This document shows, in pieces, positions 7,548 through 14,328 of a DNA stretch of 40,889 nucleotides; the first letter of the stretch is position 1, and each line of letters begins with the position of its first letter. The notes under the pieces were generated by a model. It was not told where the DNA came from and searched no databases. It worked only from the letters and a program-made list of their open reading frames with translations. The translations under genes and the position numbers were made by a program. Where the stretch lies: NCBI GenBank assembly GCA_017510785.1, contig JAFWMH010000032.1, positions 73,763 through 114,651 on the forward strand, in the 5' to 3' direction. The DNA is from Atopobiaceae bacterium (GTDB taxonomy: Bacteria; Actinomycetota; Coriobacteriia; Coriobacteriales; Atopobiaceae).

Positions 7548-8429
7548 TTGAGTTTGAGCTCGTACGTCGTGTGGTTTATCGGCGCCTCATTGGCCGGATG
7601 GCTGTTCGAGTCACTTCACGCAATAGTGAAGACTGGACACTGGGAGAGGCGCGGTTTTCTCTATGGCCCTTTCTGCCCGATTTACGGCGTAGGCCTAGTC
7701 GCGGCTGTCCTTCTCTTCGACAAGCCGGCAGTGGCTTCCGGCGCCGTCCCGCCTTGGGCGGTTTTCCTCCTGAGTATGGGCGGGAGCGCCGTCCTAGAAT
7801 ACGCCGTTTCGGTTGCGTTCGAAAAACTGTTCGGCGCCGTTTGGTGGGATTACTCCGATATGCCGCTAAACCTCAACGGTCGCATATGCCTGCCCGCCTC
7901 GCTTTTGTTCGGGCTTGCGGGCGTCTTTGTGGCGTATGTGGTCATCCCGTTCCTCCACGGCATATACTCCAGTGCTTCGCCCTTCGTGTTCGAACTTGGT
8001 GCCCTCGTGGCAACGGCACTGCTGGCGAGTGACTTAACCGGTACCGTTTTGAGCCTTACCGATTTGATGGAGAGGATACGGGAGCTTGACGTTTCGGCCA
8101 ACGACCGTGCCGACGAGCGCCTGCAGCAGGGCGTGGCCGCCGTGAAGGCGATTCCGGCGCAGATTCAGAGCAAGGGCAAAAGCGGCGTGCAGCTTTTGGT
8201 GACGGGTGGGAAGACGTCTGCCCGCAAAGCGATGGGCACTCTCCACTCGCAGCGCGACAAGCTCGGTGAGCAGGCCTTTCGTTTAACCAGACATCAGGCT
8301 AGGCTCCTTAGGCGCCTGCGGAGGTTCCAATCCGCGGACCTTCAGGAGAAGGCGGGCTTGCTGCGGGCGGCCGTCGCGGCCCGACCGATGGGCGACGACG
8401 CGGAAGCGGAAAGGAGAGACGAACGTTGA
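7548..8429 (+). CDS. PF06541 (ABC_trans_CmpB-like) membrane protein with cytoplasmic tail
   Basis: A 293-residue membrane protein. The N-terminal 150-160 residues hold about five helices and the family landmarks: GWLFESLHAIV, RRGFLYGPFCPIYGVG, VWWDYSDMPLNLNGRI and LPASLLFG. The last 120 residues are hydrophilic, rich in Arg, Lys and Ala, and probably helical. The start is TTG 7548 with GGAAAGGA six bases upstream; the frame extends further upstream over the promoter and is not used. The family name says ABC transporter, but no ATPase is near and no biochemical role is established. It overlaps the HD gene by TTGA, so the two are co-translated. Confidence 0.8.
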   Translation: MSLSSYVVWFIGASLAGWLFESLHAIVKTGHWERRGFLYGPFCPIYGVGLVAAVLLFDKPAVASGAVPPWAVFLLSMGGSAVLEYAVSVAFEKLFGAVWWDYSDMPLNLNGRICLPASLLFGLAGVFVAYVVIPFLHGIYSSASPFVFELGALVATALLASDLTGTVLSLTDLMERIRELDVSANDRADERLQQGVAAVKAIPAQIQSKGKSGVQLLVTGGKTSARKAMGTLHSQRDKLGEQAFRLTRHQARLLRRLRRFQSADLQEKAGLLRAAVAARPMGDDAEAERRDER

Positions 8430-8881
8430 TTACCTCCCGTGGTCGCGTGGTACCAGATTTTAGGGAGCTCGCTGGGCCGGTGTGCTCGCGTGGGCGGGTG
8501 CAAGAGATGCGTCACTTCCCGCAACACGGATGCGTGAGCACTTACGATCATGTGGTCCGTGTTTCGAGAACGGCGCTGCGATGGTCGCGTGCGCTTCCCA
8601 TACGCGTGCACGAGCACGAGCTCGTTCGTGGCGCGCTACTTCATGACTACTATCTCTACGACTGGCACGACCCGCAGAACGTTGGGCATGCCACGCGGCA
8701 CCCGTTGCGTGCCCTTCGCAATGCCGAGGAGGATTTCGGGTTGACGGAGAGGGAGAGGAACATAATCGCATCCCATATGTGGCCGCTTCCGCCGACGCGC
8801 ATCCCCAGGTGCGTGGAGGCGTGGGTAGTATGCGCAGCCGACAAGTGGTGCTCGTTGGTCGAGACGGTGCTTATGAGGTGA
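8426..8881 (+). CDS. HD-domain phosphohydrolase
   Basis: The 151 residues match a compact HD hydrolase: FPQHGCVSTYDHVVRVSRTAL gives the first His, VRGALLHDYYLYDW the HD pair, then NIIASHMWPL the later His and VVCAADKWCSL the last Asp, a full metal-binding set. It starts at TTG 8426 inside the stop of the PF06541 gene. Similar HD proteins are found next to PF06541 proteins in Gram-positive anaerobes (family knowledge). The substrate is unknown; small HD proteins hydrolyse nucleotides or phosphorylated metabolites. Confidence 0.82.
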   Translation: MITSRGRVVPDFRELAGPVCSRGRVQEMRHFPQHGCVSTYDHVVRVSRTALRWSRALPIRVHEHELVRGALLHDYYLYDWHDPQNVGHATRHPLRALRNAEEDFGLTERERNIIASHMWPLPPTRIPRCVEAWVVCAADKWCSLVETVLMR

Positions 8882-8933
8882 ATGAAGGCTTGTCGCGATT
8901 TGAGGGCCTGTCCTGAGCCTCGTGCGGCGTGCT

Positions 8934-10724
8934 TTACTCCACGAGGTAGAGCTGTCCCGAGAAGGGCGCAAGCGTGCACGTGAGCTGGCAATCGGGAATC
9001 TTGAACCAGCGACAGTCGTCCTCGTACGTGCCGCCCGAGAAACGCTCCCAGTCGGTGTTGAGCAACAAGCGTGCGCGACGGACGTCGCCCGGGCTCAGCA
9101 CGTAGTCGGGCAGCTCCTTGTCCGAAAGGTTGAGCACGCAGAGCATCCGCTCGCTCGTGCTGCGCCGCTCGAAGGCATACACCACGTTGGTGGGGTCCGA
9201 AACCTGACGCCACGAGAAGCCGTCCCCGCCGTAGTCGTTGGCCCACAGCGCCGGGTGGTCCTCGTAGAGCTCGTTGAGCTCGGTGCAAAAGTGATAGAAC
9301 GAGTCGTGCAGGGGATACTGCCGCAGTGACCAGTCCTGCTCCCGCCGCTCGTCCCACTCGCGCAGTTGCGCTAGTTCGCCTCCCATAAAGTTGAGCTTCT
9401 TTCCGGGATGGGCGTACATGTACAGCGCGAGTGTCCGCGCCTGGGGGAACTTGACGTCGTAGTCGCCCCACATCTTTTGGACGATGGTCGCCTTCTCGTG
9501 TACCACCTCGTCGTGCGAGAGCGAGAGCATGTATCGCTCGCTCGGGTAGTACATCATGGAGAAGGACAGCATGTGATAGTTGGCGCCGCGTTCCTCGGGC
9601 GGTGTGCGAAAGAGGTTAAGCGTGTCGTTCATCCAACCCATGTCCCACTTGTAGTCGAACCCCAGGCCGCCTTGGCCCACGGGCGCCGTGACGCCGGGGT
9701 AATCCGTGGAGTCCTCGGCGATGAGCATGGCACCGGGGTTCAGGTATCGCAGGCCGCCGTTCATGTTGCGCACGAACTCCACTGCCGGGGCGTTGACGCC
9801 GAGCTGTTTGTTGCCTTGCCGGTACACGACGCGGCTAATGGCGTCCATCCGCAGGCCGTCGAAGTGATACGCGCCGAGCCAGTAGTTGGCGGCGCTCTGG
9901 AGGAACGAACGAACCTCTTTACGACCGTGCGCGAAATTGAGGCTGCCCCATTCGCTCACGGCCTCCTTCTCGTCCTCCGGCTCAAAGAGCGGAGTCCCGT
10001 CATAGCGAGCCAGGCCGTAGTCGTCCGTTGCAAAGTGGACGGGCACGAAGTCCAAAATCACCCCGATGTCCGAACCATGGAGCATGTCTATGAGCTCCAT
10101 GAGCTGACGTGAGGTGCCGTAGCGGCTAGTGGGGGCAAAGAATCCTGTGGGTTGGTACCCCCACGACCCGTCGAAGGGGTGCTCCATGAGCGGCAGGAAC
10201 TCCACGTGCGTGTATCCCGCCTCCTTGAGGTAGGGGATGAGCTGATAAGAGAGCTCGGAGTACGTAAACCAGTCGCCAACTTCGATGCTTTGCCGCACGC
10301 CGCTGCGCTTGCGCCAGCTGCCCAAGTGCAGCTCGTAAATGTTGAGCGGCTCGTCGTAGTGGGCGGACCGCCGGGCCATCCAGGCTTCGTCGTGCCAGTC
10401 GAAGCTGAGGTCGCGCACGATGGAGCGGTGTGCGGGACGCAGGTCCATGCCGTACCCGTAGGGGTCGCAGTGCTCGCGCACGTCGCCGTCGTGCCAGATG
10501 GCGTAGGTGTAGGGGTCGCCTGGCCCCATGCCATCGACATGGGCCTCCCAAAAGTTGCCGTCGGCAACCCTGCGCATGGGAATCTCTCCCACGTTCGTGC
10601 GGACGTCGATGCGCTCCGCGGACGGGGCATACGTCCTAAACGTTACGCCGCCATCTTCCAGATGCGCGCCGAGCCACGTATGGGCAAAGAACTCCGCGCC
10701 TGCATAGAAGTCCTCGATGTTCAT
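8934..10724 (-). CDS. glgB: 1,4-alpha-glucan branching enzyme (GH13)
   Basis: A 596-residue cytoplasmic enzyme that makes alpha-1,6 branches in glycogen. A CBM48 domain comes first (GAHLEDGGVTFRTYAPSAER, residues about 16-35), then the GH13 barrel: NIYELHLGSWR, DGSWGYQPTGFFAPTSRYG, FDGLRMDAIS with the nucleophile Asp, MLIAEDST with the acid Glu, and LSLSHDEVVHEK with the third Asp. It lacks the extra N-terminal domain of the 728-residue E. coli form, as many Gram-positive enzymes do. The ATG at 10724 follows GGGAGGG; the frame extends 67 codons upstream through the promoter and is rejected. A TACTAT -10 box lies upstream. No other glycogen gene is in the window. Confidence 0.93.
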   Translation of the reverse strand: MNIEDFYAGAEFFAHTWLGAHLEDGGVTFRTYAPSAERIDVRTNVGEIPMRRVADGNFWEAHVDGMGPGDPYTYAIWHDGDVREHCDPYGYGMDLRPAHRSIVRDLSFDWHDEAWMARRSAHYDEPLNIYELHLGSWRKRSGVRQSIEVGDWFTYSELSYQLIPYLKEAGYTHVEFLPLMEHPFDGSWGYQPTGFFAPTSRYGTSRQLMELIDMLHGSDIGVILDFVPVHFATDDYGLARYDGTPLFEPEDEKEAVSEWGSLNFAHGRKEVRSFLQSAANYWLGAYHFDGLRMDAISRVVYRQGNKQLGVNAPAVEFVRNMNGGLRYLNPGAMLIAEDSTDYPGVTAPVGQGGLGFDYKWDMGWMNDTLNLFRTPPEERGANYHMLSFSMMYYPSERYMLSLSHDEVVHEKATIVQKMWGDYDVKFPQARTLALYMYAHPGKKLNFMGGELAQLREWDERREQDWSLRQYPLHDSFYHFCTELNELYEDHPALWANDYGGDGFSWRQVSDPTNVVYAFERRSTSERMLCVLNLSDKELPDYVLSPGDVRRARLLLNTDWERFSGGTYEDDCRWFKIPDCQLTCTLAPFSGQLYLVE

Positions 10725-10832
10725 AAACCCTCCCGTCCGTTTGGACAAACCGAAACATAGTACTCCAAACGCTGGCGAAAAGTAAGGGCAGGTTGTCCGA
10801 AAACGCCGTGTCGTGCCTTGCCGTAGAGGTGA

Positions 10833-10872
10833 CGCGTTTGGCACCCATTGCCAACGTTGGGTGCCAAACGCG
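10833..10872. repeat. long perfect hairpin in the glgB/SPFH gap
   Basis: Arms of 14 bp (CGCGTTTGGCACCC / GGGTGCCAAACGCG) match perfectly around a 12-base loop that itself contains AACGTT. It lies over 100 bases upstream of glgB and more than 150 bases past the SPFH stop, both on the minus strand. The same word GGTGCCAAAC appears again at 11020-11029, next to the SPFH stop. Confidence 0.75.
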
Positions 10873-10910
10873 CCAATTAGCGGACCATTGCGAAGGGTGA
10901 TCCGACTCAA

Positions 10911-10950
10911 GAAACGCGCCACCAACCCGTTTCGGGAGGTGGCGCGTTTC
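10911..10950. repeat. second long perfect hairpin in the glgB/SPFH gap
   Basis: Arms of 13 bp (GAAACGCGCCACC / GGTGGCGCGTTTC) enclose an inner CCCG/CGGG stem, giving an almost fully paired 40-base structure. No T-run is adjacent. It may end SPFH transcripts or be a copy of an interspersed repeat. Confidence 0.75.
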
Positions 10951-10983
10951 GCCCGGCCCCGCAGCTCGCCCGGCCCCGCAGTT
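10950..10983. repeat. 17-bp tandem duplication
   Basis: CGCCCGGCCCCGCAGCT (10950-10966) is followed at once by a copy differing at one base (10967-10983). Its role is unknown. Confidence 0.7.
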
Positions 10984-11027
10984 CGCCAGGCTCGTATTCT
11001 GCGGCAAGTTAGTCTTTTGGTGCCAAA

Positions 11028-12026
11028 CTAGCGAATCACGTGGTTGCCATTTCCGGTGTCGTCGTGCATGCGAGGCTTGGGCGCGGGCGCTGGGTCGATG
11101 TGGGGCTGCGGCGCGGTCTGTGCGGCTACGAGCTGCTCAAACATCGACTGACTCTCGCGAAAGTCGCTGGGAAGCACCACCGAGCTCGCGCCTTTATCTG
11201 CAAAGCCGCGCATCATGTCCACCCATTGGGTGAACTCAAACAGACGGTTGGCCTCCTCGGTGGTCATGGTGGAACCTTGGATTACGTCGATGGAGTCCTT
11301 GATGCCGCGTGCGATGGCGATGCGCTGGTCGGCGATGCCCTTGCCCTCGGCGGCCATGGCCTCGGCCTTTGCCTGTGCGGCGATGACGGTTTTTGCGCGC
11401 GCGGCGTTCGCGTCGTTGGTCGCGCTCTCGAGGTTGTTCTTGGATGCGATGATGTGGTTCATCGACTCCTGCACCTCGACGGGCAGCTTGATGCGCGTGA
11501 TGAGCGTGGTTACGAGCACATAGCCGTACTCGAGCATCTTGTGCGCTACAACCTCGTCGATGGCGTGCGCGATGGCGTCCTTCTCGGAGAAAACCTCGTC
11601 AAGCGTGCGGTTGGGGATTTGGGACCTCAGCGCGTCGGCCAAATAGTCCTGCATTTGTGCCACGGGGTCCTGCAGCATGTAGTAACTCTTGTACACACCG
11701 GAGTTCTCGCGCTGGCCCATGTTGGAGCTGTCTACGTGGTACTGAATGGAAACGTCCAGCTCGATGGTGACGTTGTCGGAAGTCTTTGCGTCAAACGTCA
11801 TGTGCTCGTCCTCGGTTTTGAGATCGATGTAAAAGACGCGATCCACAAACGGCACCCTAAAGTGCAGGCCGGGGCCCGAGAACCCATGAAATCGGCCAAG
11901 GCGTTCGATTATCGCCACATGCTGCTGGCGTACCACGTAGGCAAGCTGCGGAAGCATGAACGCGATGATGACGATGGGGACGATTGCGGAGGCGAAAAAA
12001 CCAAAGATTACTTGAAAAACAGACAT
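11028..12026 (-). CDS. SPFH/Band 7 (stomatin/prohibitin-like) membrane protein
   Basis: A 332-residue protein with one N-terminal membrane helix (about 5-30) and a Band 7 domain: VVRQQHVAIIERLGRFHGFSGPGLHF, VDRVFYIDLKTEDEH, then SIQYHVD. A long Ala-rich helix (ARAKTVIAAQAKAEAMAAEG, about 215-235) mediates oligomer formation in this family. Such proteins build membrane microdomain scaffolds and often govern FtsH-type proteolysis. The last 40 residues are Pro-rich and probably disordered. The start is ATG 12026. No NfeD partner is present, so the role is general. Confidence 0.87.
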   Translation of the reverse strand: MSVFQVIFGFFASAIVPIVIIAFMLPQLAYVVRQQHVAIIERLGRFHGFSGPGLHFRVPFVDRVFYIDLKTEDEHMTFDAKTSDNVTIELDVSIQYHVDSSNMGQRENSGVYKSYYMLQDPVAQMQDYLADALRSQIPNRTLDEVFSEKDAIAHAIDEVVAHKMLEYGYVLVTTLITRIKLPVEVQESMNHIIASKNNLESATNDANAARAKTVIAAQAKAEAMAAEGKGIADQRIAIARGIKDSIDVIQGSTMTTEEANRLFEFTQWVDMMRGFADKGASSVVLPSDFRESQSMFEQLVAAQTAPQPHIDPAPAPKPRMHDDTGNGNHVIR

Positions 12027-12088
12027 GGCGGCCCTTTCTCTGAATGGACGAATCCTCAGTATAGACTATGCAACAGGGACAGTCGTCC

Positions 12089-12298
12089 ATGGTGATAAAG
12101 GCCTTCCTTGGCGGGCGCGGCATGACGTAGGTCCAGCTCGCCCAGGCCATGGGCGTATCGCAGAACCGCGTGTCGCGCATGGAGCGCGGCGACTTGGCGA
12201 CGATGAGCCTCGATACCATCCGGCGCTACTTCGAGGCGCTTGGCGGCAAGGTCTCGCTTGTCGCAGATCTTCCCACAGGGAGGGTGACGCTGCTCTAA
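12089..12298 (+). pseudogene. HigA-type XRE antitoxin gene with an in-frame amber codon
   Basis: From ATG 12089 the frame reads a short stretch, GMT, a TAG at 12128-12130, then VQLAQAMGVSQNRVSRMERG and a C-terminus RRYFEALGGKVSLVADLPTG. This is the standard XRE helix-turn-helix plus tail of antitoxins paired with HigB/RelE-like toxins. Family members usually have Gln where the TAG stands (LTQ-x-QLA), so a single C-to-T change explains it. The N-terminal segment is also shorter than usual, and no toxin gene is adjacent. The protein is probably inactive unless TAG is read through. Confidence 0.65.
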
Positions 12299-12299
12299 C

Positions 12300-12449
12300 A
12301 TGCACGTCCGGTGTAATGGTGGCTTAGCTAGGTACGTGGGACAACTGCTCTCGAAGGACTACGGCTTGGTGGACCGACGGGAGGATGCTGCCTACGCGGC
12401 GTGGAACGATGCGTATGCGCGCTACCGCGAGGCCGGATGGTCTAGCTGA
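12300..12449 (+). CDS. small open frame, unknown
   Basis: A 49-codon frame starts two bases after the broken antitoxin gene. The second half (RREDAAYAAWNDAYARYREAGW) is amphipathic and looks like translated protein, while the beginning does not. It is not recognised and could be the tail of a lost gene. There is no good ribosome site. Confidence 0.22.
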   Translation: MHVRCNGGLARYVGQLLSKDYGLVDRREDAAYAAWNDAYARYREAGWSS

Positions 12450-12593
12450 GGCAAGCGGCGATGATGCGAAAGGCCTCTTCGTTGCTCGCGTCGCGAAGAG
12501 CGTTCGCTTGTTGGGGTGCGGAAGCGGCATCGTCACAGTTTCGCCTGTGCCGTACAATGCAGATAAGAGCTTCAGAGGCGGAAGGAGAGGATT

Positions 12594-13139
12594 GTGGAAG
12601 TGAAGAAGAACAACGTTTGGCTGGAGCGGTTGGAAGACGACGACCGCGAGCAGTTCATCCTCAACAACTAGGAGGCGTTCCTGTTCGGGGCGACGCAGGA
12701 GTTCGGCATGCGCGACGACCACTTCGAGGAGGATGGCCAAATCATCTCCCGTGCGAGTATCGAGCGCGCGATTGACGAAGGCGAGGCGTGGCGCATCATC
12801 CAAGATGGCGAGAAGGTTGGCGGGGCCATCGTTAAGGTGGAAGGTGACAAGGGCGAGCTAGAGATTCTTTTTACCTGTCCTCACGTGCACAGCAAGGGCA
12901 TAGGCTACGCCGCATGGTGCGAAATCGAAAAGACGTATCCCGACGTGAAGGTGTGGGGTCTCGTTACCCCGTACTTCGAGACGCGCAACATCCACTTCTA
13001 CGTGAACAGGTGCGGCTTCCACATCGTCGAGTTCTTCAACAGCCACCACCCCGACCCTAACGACCCCGACTATAACTCACGGGAAGTCGATGAGCAGTTC
13101 CCCGATGGCATGTTTCGCTTCGAGAAGAGAATGCCCTAG
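12594..13139 (+). pseudogene. GNAT acetyltransferase gene with an in-frame amber codon
   Basis: GTG 12594, preceded by GGAAGGAGAGG, opens MEVKKNNVWLERLEDDDREQ..., reaches TAG at 12669-12671, and continues in the same frame for 156 codons: EAFLFGATQEFG, the GNAT strand GGAIVKVEGDKGELEILFTC, the acetyl-CoA loop VHSKGIGYAAWCEIEK, and RCGFHIVEFFNS. The expected residue at the TAG is Gln (CAG), so one transition broke the gene. The rest looks well preserved, so the change is recent, or the codon is suppressed, or it is an error. Reinitiation at ATG 12708 would still make 143 residues with the CoA site. A TACAAT -10 box lies near 12553. Confidence 0.75.
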
Positions 13140-13280
13140 CGTTTGCGCGCTATGCTCGCCAAGACGCTGCGGTAGCCTATGGTTTGGTGCGACGGTTTGC
13201 GTGGCCTGAGTACTCAATGTCGTAGACAAGATCGGAGAGCGTTATATCGAGACCACTAAACCCGAGGGTTTGTAAAGCCC

Positions 13281-13541
13281 CTATTTTCCCAGTCGGTATG
13301 GCGGGCAAATCTCTGCGCCATCGAGAAGGCGGGTGACGGGTACATCCAGCCCGTCGGCTATTTTTACCATGACGTCTATGGAAGCGTTTCCTCTAACGTT
13401 TTCGATGTCACTTAGATACGTGCGATTCATACCAATCATATCCGCCAAGCCTTGCTGGGACAGATGCGCCTTGCGGCGTAATGACCTGACGTTCTCCGCG
13501 AGTATTGTTCGCACGGCTATGCTGGAAGCGTCCTCTCTCAT
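13281..13541 (-). CDS. XRE-family helix-turn-helix regulator
   Basis: An 86-residue DNA-binding protein that is almost entirely one XRE domain: LAENVRSLRRKAHLSQQGLADMIGMN..., the recognition helix RTYLSDIENV, then ASIDVMVKIADGLDVPVTRLLD. The closest style is the small C.-type or SinR-like regulator. It is transcribed away from the BREX operon and faces the 350-base AT-rich control region, so it is a good candidate for regulating BREX and itself. BREX loci with known regulators mostly use WYL proteins (BrxR), so this would be a different type. The ATG lies right after AAGGT. Confidence 0.85.
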   Translation of the reverse strand: MREDASSIAVRTILAENVRSLRRKAHLSQQGLADMIGMNRTYLSDIENVRGNASIDVMVKIADGLDVPVTRLLDGAEICPPYRLGK

Positions 13542-13892
13542 ACCTTAATGGTAAAAAGCGTTCGGATAGCACATGCCGTCTATAACCGACATTTTGCATA
13601 TACAGATTCAATGAGGAGAGAGAATATTGCGGCGATTGAATAGACGATAAAAATGAAGTCACATTGACGCACGCTGCTTACAACTTACTGATATGTGACA
13701 GCACATATCTACGGGCGTCGGTTTTATCTGCTGACTAATTCATTCTATACATATAAAAACATATTGTATTGTAGCTGTAATTCTCCAATTAGATACCTTT
13801 TGCCGAATTCCGCGTATAACCGACAGTTTTCCTTCTTAGCATCATTGACGGATATAACCGTCAATTTGTAATTTGCTGAATGGGAGCGTCTA
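13542..13892 (+). promoter_or_regulatory. AT-rich BREX control region with repeated operator-like words
   Basis: A 350-base gap, clearly more AT-rich than its flanks. TATAACCGACA occurs at 13581-13591 and 13815-13825, the variant TATAACCGTCA at 13853-13863, and a reversed variant (CGTCGGTTTTATC) at 13716-13728. A perfect inverted repeat GATATGTG-ACAG-CACATATC is at 13690-13709. The likely brxF promoter is TTGACG (13845-13850) with TGTAAT (13867-13872). Its -35 is part of a perfect inverted repeat TTGACGG/CCGTCAA (13845-13864), an arrangement for a repressor that blocks polymerase. The XRE regulator next door is the obvious candidate binder. Confidence 0.6.
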
Positions 13893-14315
13893 ATGGGGAG
13901 CGCGATTTCGAGCAGGCGTTTTCTTCGCAATGGAAACGCTAGTTATCGGCGTCCTTTAGTCTTCTGCCGTGAGCTTCGGGGCGTTACTGATAGCGCCGTT
14001 TCCCTAAACGTTGCCGTCGCTGAGCGCTTGAAGAATGTATCGCCTGCAACGAGGAGTATGCGTCTGGAGTCGTGTTTTGTCTCGGCTCTTTCCGGCCTAC
14101 CAGAGGGCGTCGTCATCCGAGGCATCGATGTTCTTTTCAACCCGGTGTACGAAATCGACGTGGTGGCGCTGCTCTGCAGTGCGTACCGCAAGCACCATTT
14201 CGACCTCGTGTGGCCTGGTTGTTTCGAGGACAACCAGCTTCTGTACGCAGAGGAAGGTTGTCCGGATTACAGGTCGTTTGACATCGCCCGCTACGACATC
14301 ACCTGCATCTACTAG
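13893..14315 (+). CDS. brxF: BrxF-like protein of BREX type 3, lacking Walker A
   Basis: The 140 residues lie at the brxF position, first gene of the operon. The second half follows the family: VSLNVAVAERLKNV, GVVIRGIDVLFNPVYEIDV (the Walker B-like strand with Asp-Val-Leu-Phe), FDLVWPGCFEDNQLLYAEEG and CPDYRSF. BrxF is described as a P-loop protein, but here the N-terminal part (RPLVFCRELRGVTDSAV) has no GxxxxGK[ST], as if about 15 residues were lost between the first strand and helix. No other frame of this stretch supplies the motif. ATG 13893 has GGGAG seven bases upstream. The gene stops 13 bases before brxC. It could be a degenerate form that works without nucleotide, or an inactive one. 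Confidence 0.72.
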   Translation: MGSAISSRRFLRNGNASYRRPLVFCRELRGVTDSAVSLNVAVAERLKNVSPATRSMRLESCFVSALSGLPEGVVIRGIDVLFNPVYEIDVVALLCSAYRKHHFDLVWPGCFEDNQLLYAEEGCPDYRSFDIARYDITCIY

Positions 14316-14328
14316 AGGAGTTTGCACC

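Noticed and set aside
10725..10925. 67-codon N-terminal extension of GlgB
   Set aside because: It crosses the promoter and half of the intergenic hairpins, and ATG 10724 follows a strong GGGAGGG.
12089..13139. Genome-wide recoding of TAG to Gln
   Set aside because: Many intact genes here (GH1 hydrolase, brxF, brxC, pglXI, pglZ) end in TAG with the family's normal C-terminus, so TAG is a true stop. Only partial suppression remains possible.
13542..13892. A CRISPR array in the repeated AT-rich region
   Set aside because: The repeated words are only 11 bases, unevenly spaced and in both orientations, with no spacer pattern or cas genes.
14035..14328. N-terminal extension of BrxC by about 98 codons
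   Set aside because: It runs in a wrong frame through brxF; ATG 14329 has a good AGAGGAG site and begins the family's usual sequence.
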